Shown: piece by piece, positions 12,273 through 27,200 of the stretch
Numbering within the stretch: the first letter of the stretch is position 1
Layout: the number at the start of each line of letters is the position of its first letter
NCBI GenBank assembly: GCA_013397865.1
Contig: VZTI01000691.1
Span: 991,147 to 1,055,146 of the forward strand
Length of the DNA: 64,000 nt
Reading direction: 5' to 3'
Origin: Struthidea cinerea
Lineage: Eukaryota; Chordata; Aves; Passeriformes; Corcoracidae
Position numbers and translations under genes: made by a program
Notes under the pieces: model-generated
Database searches by the model: none
What the model was told of the DNA's origin: nothing
The model's input: only the letters and a program-made list of their open reading frames with translations

Positions 12273-15200
12273 GTAAGAGCCTAATGTGTTTGCCAATGTT
12301 TAATGCACATCACTGTATAAAAGTTATACTTTTTTATCTCCAGGTTTTAAAGCACTTAAACTGTGATAACAGCTCCACTCACTCAATGATATTAATTTTA
12401 TAGCATATTGCCCATAATGTATGTACCTATGCATCTATAAAAACCAGGTAGCTATTCTCCACTTCTGATCAATATTACACTATGCTAAATATATAGGGAT
12501 TGTGAGGATTGTAATTCCAGTGCTGTAAAGCAGACAGTGGTAGCAGAATCATAGCTAGAATCATTCAGAACAAATATTGAGCTCTTCCAAAAATTAAGTG
12601 AATTTGGGAATTTAGTATTGGGAAGTCTTTTTACTCTGTACAGTGTAAATAATTTTTTTATTTATGGCTGCCCGTTTGCTGTTATTTTAACAGTTTACTG
12701 CTATTTGTAAGCTGTGTTACGGCAGATAACAGTTAAGAACCTAAAAATCCTCCCCTCTATTAACAGGGTGTTAAGGGCTTTGCTTTAGAGTTGTGTTGAA
12801 AAGCAGTGGTTGGCCGTGGGTTGAAATCAACATTGGGTTTAGACCTAAGCAAGCTGGGTTTGTAATGTGGGCAGATGAGCAGCAGAGCTGCTGTGGGCAG
12901 GGGGTGTAGGACTGTCCCTGCTGTGACTCCCAGAGGGTCAGTGCCACTGCTGTTAGCACCTGCTCTGTCAGTGAGCAGGATCAAAGGAAGTGGGATTGTG
13001 ATATGGGAAAGAATTTGACAGATATTATTGTATCTGGCATTATAGAGCTCTTACTAGCTATGTCTCCTTTTAGTGTTGTAAGCCTGTCTGAAGAAATTTA
13101 GATTTTTTGCTAGGGTCAGAGGGTTTAAATCACAAGTCATATGAAATCTTAATTTCTTCCCTAGAAACAGGGTCCTGTAGTTTTCCAGTGATATAAATGA
13201 GGGGCAATTTCGGTTTGAGGTAACAAATACCGACATTTAAGTCTGAGATCTGTATCAGATCCAGCTGTATCTCATCTGCTCACTGCCTATGGTAGAGTCT
13301 GAAGTTACCTGAGTTAGTTCTAGATTAGATACTGATACTAGCCTAGCTGCAGCAGTTTGGTGTATCTGGCAGGTCGCTTTTAATTAATCCAGTATCGCAG
13401 GCTTCAAGGAGAAAGTCTGTATATAAAAGTCTGCAATCACTGAAATGCACAACACCCCTTTCACTTCTGTTCAAATCACAGAGAATTCTTCTAGTCTTGC
13501 TCTGCAGCATAGTTTAAATTCATGTTGGCTTCTGTCAGTGTCACGGCTGTAGTGTGTGGAGCATAAACAAAGTTGTCAGAGCAGTATAGCAAGTTTTGTA
13601 GTGAACTTCTTTACAGTTCAGACACCATCTGAAGTTTGGGGCAAGCCACAGAATGGTTTTCAAGAAAAGCATCTCAGGTGATTACTTTCCATGAAAAAGC
13701 AGCATAATTATCCTCTGGTGACATTTATTTTAATTTAAAATAATTGTTCTTAAAAGTAGGGATTAATTTGGTTTTTAAAAACCCTTGGGTGTCAGAAGAG
13801 CTATAAACTTTTTTAGTTCAACAGAGACACTTCATTTAACACATTAAGGAACAGTAAATTGCAACTACTATGGTTGTTCTTTCAGTGTTGGTAATTTTGT
13901 TATGCCATTCAATTTTAATATTGCTATATGTTAGATAGATATAAAATTATAATTCTAGAAATCGTGGCAATCTAATGAAATCACAGCACTACTTTTGTTG
14001 AAGTATTTAACTTCATCTAAGTTGTAGTTGAAGATGAATTATTATTATAGAAGGAAGATTTTTTCAGACCCTTTCCGGAGTTTGGTGTTTGCATCAGCTT
14101 ACAACACAGGCCAGTGAATGACTTCTTGCTTAATTTTGTACTTGGTATTTTTTGGGACTGTGTTGCAGAGGGGAGCTGGTAATCAAGGAGTTCTGGTTCA
14201 CTGGGTGGCAAATCTGCTGGTGCTTTCTGTCCAATCCAGGCTTGTGATGCTTTGCCTCTGGATCTCTTTTGAAATGAGTTGAGGCAAACTTACACCATAA
14301 TCAGCCTGGCGTTATGGAAAATAGTTCTGCAATATGGACAAATTTAGGTTAGAAAGGAAGAGTTTTTAAAAAAAAAAGTCAGTGTAAAGTGGGATTAAAT
14401 TCTTGAGACAAAGTTTCAAGGAAGTGAACAATTACTGTTTTAGCCAGAGAGTTTCACTGGGAAATGGGATGGGGTCTTCTATTGGTATTTCCTTTCTTAG
14501 CTGTTAGGATCATAGAGTTTATGTCAGTTAATTTGCTAAATTACTTACCCATTCCGTGTTTTGATAGCAACAGAATACAAAAAAAATTACAAGTGTGGTG
14601 TTAATTTAGCAAGATTTTTTGGCCTGCAGTTGAGTAAAGTCTTGTCAGGAATGTACTGCTCAAGTGCTACATTAGAATGATCCAGGGTTTATCAAATTGT
14701 ATGCTTTATGATTAATTGCTGATTCAAACCTACTTGTCTGATACATCTGAAAGGTCTCAGGGCATTTAATTTGTGAAAAGAATGGTTTACATTCTGTAAT
14801 ATAATCAGCACATACCAAAATAAGTTCTTGACTTGTATATGAGCAGGTGTTCATAGGTGAAATTATCTGGAAAAGGACATAAATACATGCTTGTTCTGCA
14901 ATCATTTGCTTCTTTACTTTTTTTCTCCAAGCTAAATCTAAAAGTCAGAATTTGAAGTCTAGCCTTTGAATTGTGAGTTCTACCTATGGTCTCTACCCAA
15001 AGAGTATACAGAACAAAATGTTTCGTGAGAGTCAATTGCCTTAAAATAAACCAAAGCGGTTAGAAACCAAACAAACTTCTGGAAGAGAAAGTGGAAGGCA
15101 ATGCGTTTTATACCACATGTGGTTTGCAGATACAAGAGTTTGGATTCATTTGTGTGATTCCCCATCTGATGGGGGGTTTACTTTGTTTATTTCCCTTCTG

Positions 15201-18200
15201 TTTTCAATCTAGTCTGGTATGTCCATTGACATGTGTGTATGGCTACCATAATCAAGTCTATCCAATATTGTAATCCAACTGCAGATTTACTTCACTATTA
15301 GATTTTAAATTAATTTTATTTCTTTTCCAAGTAGAGTTAATATTCAGACATCATCACTGTCCTGTGGTAATATCACTTTCAGATGTCATTAAAGTCACAA
15401 GACCCTGGATTGTCCTTTACAGTGTCTGGTGTGGAACTGAGCTTGACTTCTGCATCTGCTCAGTGGTAGTGAAGTTGTTTTGATGCCTATTTATATATGT
15501 GTGTAAATGTATATATAACTAACACTTAATATTATAAATAATAATATATAGTATTGTAACCAATCACCACCTCTGTCTTAAGATTCCTGAAGATATGCGG
15601 TGTTTTTCAAAAGCAGAGCCCATGGCATGGCTCTTGTGGAGCTCTGCCTGGAGCTCTTGGACAGGGACCTCCTTCTGATTTCTTTGTTTTCCTTTTGATT
15701 TTTTTCCCGAAGCTCCGTCTCATCTGTTTTTCAAAAATAAGCAGTTTTTTCAAGTTTTCTGTCACTGTGAGAGAATCTTTCCTTAACGAAGTATGGGAAT
15801 GAGAGGTGCTCCCTGTTCCTTCCCTTACGGGGGAACACTGGTCTCCTTTTGAGGAGTTGAGAGCGAGAGAAAACTCACAAAAAAACCCAAACAAGTGAAA
15901 TTCATGATTTTTATAATAATATGTGTAGTGAATGAGTTGCAGAGGCACATTTGTTCTGACAGTTCAAATAATTTTGCTTTGTGATGGGTAGTTCCAGGTA
16001 AATATGTTCTGAAGATAGTACCATCATCTTCTCTGTATAGTTCTCATCCTTGCGAGAGCCCTAGCCCTTTGCTGGATGAATTTGGTCCCCAGGGCTTGGA
16101 TTCCCAAAGCAAATAGTTGGACGGGAGCATTTTGTGACAAGCACCTCTGATGAAATACGTTGTTATGTAAAGCTGTTTTTTGGCTGTGACTTGGCATCTG
16201 GCATGTCATGAAACAGCTTGGTTTGGAGCTATGTTTGTATGAGCAAATTCTGACATCGGTATGTCGTATTCTGTAGGACTCAAGGGATAAACATCTTACA
16301 AAATGTGGTTTTTTGGAGTAGCAAAGAGAACTGCCTGTAACTATGGACAGGAGAGATTTATTCCAGAGTGAATTTATTTACAGGAACAAATTATGATCCG
16401 GAGAAATTTCTAAACTTTTTCATGAGTGAAACACGGCCTGAGAAAAATACTTTTGCATTCAAATTATTCTTGTTAAGATCTTTTTCCATGCAGTTAACTG
16501 ATTAATTTCATTCCAGCTTTACCTCCCCTCTCCTGCAGAAAATAGCCATTCCTGTTTTTTTTGGAAAGAGTTTTGTTTATTTCATATGAATAAATCAGCT
16601 TATTCAGCTGCTTTTTTTTACTGCTTAGATTAATTTTTATCAGTCCCTTCTCATGTAATCTCTTCTCTTTCCAATTTGTTATGCTAATTGTGTCTCTCTG
16701 AACTCACTCTGACTTTTTTTTTGTCCTTAGATTGTCTCATGCAGTGAGGCTTGATGGCTGCTTTTCCTGCACCTAGGGCTTGCAATTTAGTGAATCACTT
16801 CAACTCAGAAGCTGCTGGTGCTGGTCTGAGTGGTCCTTTCAGAGGATGTGCTCTGGAGCTGGTGAGAAGGGCAGTGATGTACCAGTGGAGAGGCTTTTGT
16901 TGGAATACCCTTACCCCATCCCACCCTAGTTGCTCCACCAGCTGTTTTGGGTGCAGAGGTTGGTATGTGCTGAAGGAGGTCAGTTTGTTGCAGGTTTTAC
17001 ACTAAGTAAGTTCTGGGCCACATCGTTGGGTACAGTATAAGATAGTTTGATGTACAAGGCAATCCTCTGTGCATCTCAGTTGAGTATTTTTGCATGTGTA
17101 GCCATGTACACACTTTGCCAGGAGTTCATATCTGTGTTAGTCCCGACGTCTCTCCCTCCATTCTTGTTTTCTGTCTTCTTTAATAAGCTGGCAGTTTATG
17201 TTTCTGTTGCACTATCTTATGCTTGTATGTGCAATGGGCATCATGTATATGGGCTTGTTGCTTTATTAATGCTGTTTGTATGCCTTCATTGCTGGTTGTA
17301 TTGCCCCTACAACAAAAGAGTTACGGAAAAATTTATCCCTTGTGCTCTTGTGACTGGTGATTTCTCATAACCAGAAAGTGCAGCTGGGGAGAAGCAGGGA
17401 GATGTCCCAAGATGCAGGTCCGTGCTCTGCCAGCGAGGACTCAGCTCTCATGGGGGGCTGCTCTGCAGAAGCTTATTCTTGTCTTACTCTATTAGTCAAA
17501 GCTGCAGCCACCATGAGCTTGTTTTGCCTGCACAGGCACTGTCAACAGGGAGAGTGATCTTTTCTTTTGAAATAGAATAAATTAGGCTTTCCATTTCCAG
17601 TCCTGTGTTTCTGAAGAGTGAAGAAGGAGATACTCTTAAATATATTCAGCTAACCTTGCAGCTTTGAATGCTGTTGTAAACTTTTAGAGGGAAAAATGAC
17701 ACTTACCTGTCCTTTTCAGGGCTCAGATTTTAAAGAAGATAATCAGTGATAATTCCTATGCTTGTGCTGGCTTTTGCCATTGAGTCTTTGCTAGAGCATT
17801 TGTCTGCTGACACCACACAAAGCCAGGATGCACTGTCAGCAGAGTGGTTTGTGCTGGGTCTGGGAACACCTCACACCCTGCCTGTGGTAGGGGAGGTGAC
17901 CTGCGGCAGGTCTCCCATGGGAGAACTCCTTGGACGCTGCCCATGCATCTTTGAGGGTGGGTGCAATCCCATTTTAGGAGCCCACTGCTGTCACAATGAT
18001 TTTAATAAATGGACCAGTTTCATGGGGAAAGGAAAAAAAGCTTTTTGCCAGCAGCAGGCCTGCTAGATACACCTCTTTATCTCATCAATACAGTGATAGT
18101 TATTGTTGACTCTAGGTAACTATTTCTCTTCCTACCTTGCTGTGTCAGAGGAGATCAGGAGTGTCAGTTTGAATGAATAAAATGCCCCCTAAATTCCTCT

Positions 18201-21200
18201 GAAAAGGAAAAATTCTTGAGTTTGATTGTCTTTTTGAGCAACATTAGAGAAAGAGCTCTCCCTCCTGTCATGGTCCTTTGTTTGTTTGCTGAGTTTCTCA
18301 ATACATCCATTAACTCTGTGCAAATTCAATTACTGTTCTTGCTTGAGTTTCTCCTAGTGTCTGATAACTCAAGGTTAAATTGCTGAAAGATTACTGTCAT
18401 TGCTAATATTATGGCTGAAAAGGTATTTTGAAATACATAACTCATTTTATGGGTTAAGAGGAAAGAGAGCACTCATTTTGATTGAGGTTTATGTTAGTCT
18501 CAGAAGTTAGTTAGTTGGACAGAAGTTTTTTTCCAGCTTAGCTTCCCATGGAATAAAGTTTATTCAGCAGCTCAGACAATTTGAGTGTGCTTTTCTTTGT
18601 CCCCATAAAAATACTCCTGGAGAGAGTTTGCATGTGTTGGCAGTGAGAGTAACAAAATTTAATACAATGCATTTAAAAGTCCAATCCACCTATTCAGATG
18701 TGTTTCTATGATACTAGAAACGTTTGGATTAGATGTTCATACCTTTTTCTAGTATTGGTTGTAGAGAACTTTCTTTTATTTTGTATTCTTAAGTGGCACA
18801 ACTGCCTAATTCCACCAGGTTAGATGAGAACTGGAATGAGATTAATTTTAGACTATACCTACCTAAAATGATACTGAATTTTAAAGGTACTGCTTTGGTG
18901 TTTAGAATTGGTCTGTTCCTATTTTCATCTTTTACAGTACATAGAGATCTTACAGGCCTTACCCTTTCTGAGAAATATGAATCATTTTAACAAAAATGTT
19001 TATAAGTGTGGGCCAGGGCGTAGTTTATCATGGAGTGCTTAGAAACTGTGTATTAATTGTGGCTATATTTGTAATTCAAGTGTTTACCTTCCTCTCACAG
19101 AAGTCAGGGAGCTGAGATGCTCTTCCAACAGCACAGTGCTGGATAAGAAATGGGCAGTGGTAACGATACGAACCAGGGAAGGAAGGAGGGCTGAGACCGA
19201 CATATTGCCCTTTACTAGAGCCTTCTGGGGAAGCATAAATATAGTTTTTGTTATCTATGTTTACTTGTGCTGTTCGGAAAAATGTACGTAAAGCCTTTTC
19301 TGAAAATGCAGTGCTATCAGAATACAATAAGATTGTTTGTTTTGGAGAGAAAAAGTAGGGAAGGCAGGTTTCCAGTCATGTGAGAATGTGGCGTTTTCAG
19401 AATAATGTGATTCTGGTTTTCTTTCATAATTGTTTCCTTCTTTATTTTTAAATTTAGATGCTTTATACAGAATTAAACCATGAAGATCTATAAATTGAAA
19501 CACAGTATTTTGTTTCAAATAGATGTCAGTGACTTTCACAGAATTTTTTTTTTTTTTCAATTTTGAAGTTGCCATCTCAAGAAATCAAATTCTGAAAACT
19601 TCACCGAAATAAATTTGCCATTCGTAACCTTTCCTTGTTTATTTCACTTGGGTGGGTTTTTCGATTCTGTGTTTGATATTAAAAAGTAAGTCAGTTTTAC
19701 ATTCATTCCATTGTTTGATATAAGAGAATTCTTCCTATTTCCTAGATATTACACTTATTCAGGCATTTCTTACTTGAAAATTTCATAACCATCTTTGGGA
19801 AATGTCATACATGGCATAACCATTTTTGGATGGTTATTTTAGGAAAGCTGTCTTTCCTGACCATCTAAACACTTTAAATGGTAAAGTTGTTGCTGAAAAA
19901 TCTCAGGGAGTAATACACTCACATGGAAAAGCTCCAGAAAGTCCTACATCCTCACCAGGTTTAATGACAGACATCAGGGTGTAATGTACATTCATATATT
20001 CTGTGAGATAATTATTGTGGTGTTAATTCACAATTTGCAGTGTGGTGTGGTGCTTTCTAGTGTAAGTTACTTGTCTCACTAGTGCTGTAGAATTTGTTAA
20101 TGTCTGAGCGGAATTGCTGAGTTGCAGTTTGGGTTTCAAGCTCCCTGAGGACAGAGGTTCCCTATGTGCCCAGTGCCCAGCAGTGCAGAACACGGTCCCA
20201 TCACAGCTTCTGTGGGTGTGCTTTTAGGAACAGCAGTGGTCAGGGAGCAGAACACTGCAGAAAGGGTTTACACCAGGGGTGACAGTGAAGTTTCAGTAAT
20301 CGTGACTCAGTCTTTGGGATTCATTTTTGTATTGGGTGAGGTGAAATAGATGAATGGTGGAATGAACTGGAGCTGCTTTGTAGGTACTGTACCATCTCCC
20401 TAAGGATTGCATTTAATGTCCAGGCAGAGCAGGAGTGGAGAGCAGCTGCTAAGCCTGCTCTTAGCTCTTCTGTTCAGTCAGACCCATGAGCTGAAGGGCA
20501 GGTTTGAGTGGCATGAGAGCTGTGCTTCTGCATGATTGCCCAAAGAAGGCTGAAAATGAACTTTTGTGTAAGGGATGTCCTGAACTGAGATTTTAAAGAT
20601 AATTAGGCCTCAATACAAAGCTTGTAGAAACCAAAGATTAATTGTCACTGGAGAATTGGAAGTTTATGACTGCTCTCCAGCTGGTTCCCCTCCTGCTGTG
20701 CTGGACCTTTGTGCTGCCCCTCAGGAGGTTTGGGCTCCCCAAGTTACAGGAGTGGGGTAGGATGAAAAGGATGTGGTGAATCTGCTCAAGAGTAACCTCA
20801 TGACCCATGTTATGGCTGACATCAGGACATGAGTACATCGGGAGGAAGATTCCTGTGCTGAGAGGGATGTGACCAGCTATATTCCCATCTGCTTCACTGC
20901 ATGGGGAAAGAGAAAGTGAAGCATAAAGGAGGTGAGGATCCCTGTAAGTGGTAGCAATTTGTTTTAGGATTTACAGTTCATTAGTGAATTGGTAATAAAC
21001 TTGAATCTGCATTTTACCAGAAGTGTGCATTTGCAGAAATAATGAGAAATAAATCACTTTTAAATGGAGACTTGATTTTTTTCTTCCATCCTCCTTGTGA
21101 AAGGTGGTTGAGCTGCAGGCCCTTTCAATTTATTTGCCAACATAAAAGAAAAAAAGTGACTGCAAATTATATATTCCAGCTTGGTAGTTATATTGCTAAT

Positions 21201-24200
21201 TCATTAGTCTTTGATATCTCTGACCATGGCTGCTTAGTTTACTCTTCCAGAATGATACATAGAATAAGTCACTTTAACAAAGGTGATCTAAAAAGAGTAA
21301 TATGAAAGCAGTGCATCATGTCTTTTTTTGCCTCCAGTCAGCTTTTTCAAACACTGCAAATCAGATAGCACCAAGTGATTAGGTGACTATGACTCCAGTC
21401 CATCTTCAACATGGATAGGATCACCAGGGGAGTTTTAAATGGAAATTAGGAAAACATTTCTTCATTGAAAGGGTGATCAGGCATTGGAATAGGCTGCCCA
21501 GGGAAGTGCTGGAATCACCATTCCTGGAAGTGTTCAAAAGGCATGTGGGTGTGGCACTTGGGCATATGGAAAAGGTTTAGTGGTGAGCATGGTGGTGCTG
21601 GGTTAATGGTTGGACTTGATGGCCGTAGAGGTCTCTTCCAACCTTTTCAGCCTGTTCTGTAGTTACGGACCTCTGCAGCTCCTCTTCCCCCCAGGCTGTC
21701 TGTATATTGTCTCTTTTTCTCTTCCTTCAGACAGTTCTCTTCCTCCCCAATATCAAGTGTTATTGGTGATTCTTCCCTTGGATATTTGTAGTGTATTAGT
21801 GAGAGAACTTCTGTCGCTCCTAAATAAATTAGAATATTTATTTAACCATTAAAAATGTGATTTTTTTTTTTTTCAAATGAGTGTGAAAACCTGGAAAAGC
21901 AAAGCAACAATAGAGAAGTAATAGGTAGTGTCCAGGGTTTGAAGCTTTACCCAACTGACCCTAATGGAAGAATAAATGAATCCCAAATATGTATAGTCCT
22001 TGCTTCCCTAAATACTTAAGGATGGTCCTTATTATACCTATTAGAAATACTCTATTGTTTTCTGGTCCTTAAAATTGTCCTGTAAAGCTTCTCTAGCATT
22101 GCTGGGTAAAAAATATATTAATTTTATCTATAGAATTAATTTTTTTGCGCAAGAGATTTTTTGTTACAGGCCTTGTTCTTAGGCAGGAATACATTCCTCC
22201 TGCTGGGGAAACAGGCTTTCTTGTATCTTTAAAACATGTAGCTCAGGAAACAGGTTGTTTATTTGACTTTGGTATGGACGCTATGTCTTTTCATTACGAA
22301 GTGAGTCATCTACTGTTTCCAATGCTAGAATCTTTTCTATCCATATCCACAATGCTTTCTTTTCAGATGAGTTATCAATTAAGCTGTGAGAGTAATTACA
22401 TTGCTGTCTAGTTGAACTAAAATATTTCTTATTTTGCTGACAAGGAAAGGAAATAAAGAAAGAGGACTGTCAATCCAAGATAGAAATATTTGGATTATTT
22501 AGCAGAAACAAAGAGGTGACCTGGAATGTTTTATTCAAGCCCAGCATGAATTTATGCTACTGCAAAACTGATGCAAAATAGGTAGTGTCTAAGGGGAAAG
22601 TTGACAGAAATTAAAAACTTCACTTTCAGTTAATGTTTGCAAGTTCATGTGCACACACCCCCCACACCTCCCCGCTGGTAATGAAGTGAAGCAGTGAAGC
22701 AGGCTTGCTTCATAATTTCATTCCTGTAAACTTCTGTGAGAAATTGCCTGGTAACGGACTAAGCTGTGTCTGAGAAGGGAATATGAAAAATATTTTTATT
22801 TGCTTTGTGAAAAACTTTGTGTTTTTCCTATTTTTTCTATACTTTTTGGACTTTCTACGCCCCTGAGCACCTTTAGCTCAACAATACCTTCTAAATGTTT
22901 ATGCAATTCCTTTTTAAGTGGGGAAAATAGTGAGCCAGTGGATCCACTCTTAATTTTTAGTGACATTCTTATTTTATCACAGAAATACACGGGACAAAAG
23001 GAGACTCCTTTATTGTGCTGCTACTTCTCAAGGGCTGATCCTACAAAATTTTACATAAGGAGTTATTACATATGCCCTTAAAAGTACCCTCTGGACTTTA
23101 ATGTGATGGAAAGCGGGCTCATTTATTTTGTTGTCTACAATTCCTTTTTAAATTGACATTTTTTTATAAAATCACTATGCTCAGTTAAAATTTAATTGCT
23201 AAGCTAAGTTATCATCTGGTGTATAAAAGTTGAAGATACAGTTAATGTTTTTGTTTTAGAAAGGGAAAGGAAAGCATTAGGGGAAAAACATGTTGCAGAT
23301 CTAGAACATAAAAAGCATTATGTGGCGTAAGTAGAACAGTGTGTGTACTAACATTTTGATGGCAGAAGTGGTGCACTGCATATTGTTCTTGGAAGCTCTT
23401 GTTTTTAAACTGACTTGCAGAATCACATAAAAAATAAACTGAAGCATAGTCAGCTTTGTTGCAACAAATGCTTGGCTTGTATTCTGCAAGATCAATATAG
23501 CAATGGTACAGGCAATTTGCTGTCAGTGTTTCTTTTTTAATAGCTCTGCTTGGGAGATATAAAATGGTACATAAAATGTACAGATACATGCATTTTTATT
23601 TCTTTGTCCTGCTATTTTGCAAATTTATTTTCTTGAAGTCTGTGTTTATAGAGTACAGCAAAGTATGTCATCTTGTATGATCCCTTGCCTGTTAGACTGA
23701 AGCTGCTTTTTTGACACAAAAAGTGAAAGTTCCAAAAACTCTAGAAATTCAAAATAAGTGTATATTTTTTGGTTCTGTGGATTGGGACATAATCAGTAAA
23801 GTTCTGCCTTCAAACCTTTGTGGTGTAGGAGAAGGGGATTTGCACCCCAGGGTTCAACATAGGCAGTGGTGACAAAATATAAGTCTTCTGCAAATACTGA
23901 AAAATCCATGGACTTACTTCTATTAATGGAAATCCTCAGAACTGCTTGTAAGGAAATCCAAAGGAAGAGGAAGAGGCTTGGGAGGGTCTGCAAGGTTCCC
24001 ACAGGGAAATGGAGTCCTAAGGCTGAGCTGCAGAAGACAAGAATTTCCGATATTTGTCTATTCCGCCTTCCATGTCAATCTCTTGGTGACTGGTTTTTAT
24101 CCAGTTTCCTGAAGTCAAGGATAGAACCTGGATTTAGAGCCTGTGAGGTGAAATGCATCAAAGTTGCATTTTTGTCTTACTTCTTAACTAGCTCTAAAGT

Positions 24201-27200
24201 CTGCTTCTTGTTTTGACTGGCTGTCCTTGAGTACTAATGGGAATGTGACTAAGCAGCACAGCCTTTTAGCCTATTGGTTGTTCCCATGTAGATCCAATTG
24301 GAAAGAAAATTAAATTAGTGCTGTTTATGTTTGGAGAGTGGTGTGAAGCCTTGGAGCAGTTTTTTTGTTTATTGCACTGAGGTTTGTCCCGAAGGGAAAT
24401 GGTAATTCTCTGATGCTGTCTGCTAGGTGCAAAATTGAAGTTGAAGTCAACAATTTCAAAATGTTTTAAAAAATTTTCCGTCAGACTTTCTGGATCTTGT
24501 AAAATGAACTTTGGCTTCAACGAAGCTTAAAATTGGACAAAAAGTATGTAGAAGTTTAATGTATTGTGTCAAGTCCTTTCTTGACACAAATTTGATTTCT
24601 CTCTGTCTATTTTTAGGGACACAGAAATCTCAGGTCTTTTCTTGTACCAGTAAGGACTAGTACGAGTCAGAGTAACTTTATATCTTACAAGCAGGTACCC
24701 TTGGTTTAAAATTGCTTTTACAGTTATGCTTTTATAGTACCTTTTCTAAAGAAAGTTTGAATTGTCATAGTTGCATCATGTGATACTTTCTTTTTCTTTT
24801 TTTGCAAACCAGGGAGACATACTACAGCTGTCTTCATATAAACAGTGTATAAATCAGCAAAGTGCTACTTGGATTCTTACATTTCTAAACAAGTTAGAAA
24901 ATGTCATGAGTTACGTTTTTTTATTTACCATCTGGGGATTAATTTTTTGAGTCACACTGCTGAATCTGCATGAATATTAACTTTAGTTGTGGAGATCAAA
25001 GGCGGTTAGAGATGATGCAATAGTGTTGCCTCTTGCCCACTTGTGTGTTGCTGGCTACAGAGAACAGAATTCCTTTGTCATACCTGCCTGCTGGACCTGC
25101 AGGGAATGGAAGAAAGTGTTTGAATTGGTTTCCTGACTTTGAGCCAATAATTGACCACTAATACTCAAATAAGAAGAAAATAAATGTTCTTTTTGTGCCC
25201 ATCGAGGTGGTCCCGCTCTCAAAATTCCACTTGGCACTGCACCAAGTTCTGGTGGCAGTTTTTGAGCTGATGACTTGAACCATTTCAGTGACATCTCACA
25301 CCCAGGGAGCAAATACAGACTGTCTGCATGTTTTGTTTCAATGAAATCCTTCATTTAACAGTTTGTAGTGTATTAGTCCTTTTAATAATTTATGGTTTCA
25401 AACTGACTTTGGAACAGTGTTTTTAGAATTTAAATTTAAATAAAACAATTTGACTATGAAAATGTGATAGAAATAATAATTTATATTAACTTCATTCCAT
25501 TCCACCCCTCTTCCACTGAAGTTTAAGTCTTGTTCTGGGAATCAGCAGATGCTTTTAGAATGGCTCCAGGACACAGTCTCCTCGTTGCAATGTTGGTGCA
25601 GTTGATTTCAGTTGCTTGCAGTTTTCTTACATGATTTTTCATAAAATGTGAAGTGGCCCCAGGACAGGGCAGTCTCTGGAGGAGTGAGAAACTCTCTCAC
25701 TTCATACTCAAAGTGATGGCAACATGTCCTGCTGCTCTGCCACAAATGTTTTAGGGTAAAAATGCTCATGCTCAGGGCTGCAGTGAGATTCTCTGTCTTA
25801 GTCTTTCTGTATGGAAATCTTGACCTCTCAGAACTTCAAAAAGCTGGATATTATTTTATATTAGTTTTAGAGGTACAAGAAAGAAAGTATTTTTTAATTT
25901 CTGCTTAATACTCCCAAATAATGTAAGTAATATGGTTAGGAAAATCTTATTTTATAAAACAAAATTTGTAGATAATTAGATTTCATCTTATTATTTCAAA
26001 TCCAGGGACCCATAGCTGAGTTGCTTAAACATGTGACTGTGTATATAAGCTCTACTTGCTCTGCCTGAGTTCATATGTATTATTTTTTGTATGTCCGATG
26101 TTCAGAAGAGGCAACTGAAATGTTCTGGATGAAGCTTCTCCAAGTGTCAGAATCCATAAATTATCAGTTTTCCTTGTTGTCCTAATTTACTTCATGCAAA
26201 TCTATAATCAAAGCAGAGGTAGTTTATGCTGAACAGCAAATGAATAGAGGTGATTGCTTCTAAATGCAAAGGAATCTCACGAGTGTTCTAGGTAACTTGT
26301 GAAAATACATTTTACAAAATCTGGATGGAGCTACTTATTAGCAACATCTACTGCTTGTTTTTCTGGGCATGAAATTGCGTTGGATTTGGCATTTATCAAC
26401 TCCAGAGAATGTGAGAGAGGAACAACAAATGAATTTGTAAGTACATCAAGAGGCAGATTAGGAACCTGTGTGTCTGTGTTAAGTCAAACATGCTGTAAGG
26501 GATAAGGACATTGGTCTGTGGGCTCTGTTGAGCTGTCATTTGTTGGCCAGTCCTATTTGCAGAGTAAGGAGTATTCTGTCTGAGTTTGCCTTGTGGTATT
26601 GGACCTCTAATAAATAAAATGTAGACTGTCCTGAAAAACATCCCATGCAAAGCCAAAGGAGCCATTCAAGTTTGGGTGGGCTGCTGATGTCAGAGGAATG
26701 TGCCCGGTGGTTGTGGGGTGAAGAGCAGATTCAGGGAACTGGCTTGTGTTTGTGTTGGCTTGGTGCTCAGACATTCCTCCTCCTCCCCACCCCAGTTCCC
26801 AGCTGTGCTCCTGCCAGCCCTACCAGCTTCCTTAGCAATGTTCCGAGGGGCTTCCTTCGCTGCTCCCATAAATACCATACAGAAGCACTCGATCAAATGC
26901 TTCACCAAACAAGTTCAGTGTCCTTTTATGCATTCACTTTGTGCCATTCAAGTTTATACTCAGATGTGGTGACCTGGAAGCTATAGGTAGGGTCTGGAAA
27001 TACAGAGAAGCATTTAAAAAGGAGTAAAATAGATTTGCTGGAATACTGAGCTTTAATTTTCTATTCCTTCATTATTATTTTTTATATTTTTCTGTTAAGT
27101 TTTTTTTCAGTGCATCTTTTTGAAACTACACTTTGAAACCCTGCACTTAGACAGACTGACCCTACCTCTCATTGCCCAATAAATCAGTGTACTCACAGCA

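Noticed and set aside
12543..12590. agaatcatag..agaatcattcag text resembling the edge of a CR1 element
   Set aside because: The match is short and no further CR1 blocks follow. It may be a tiny relic but cannot be supported.
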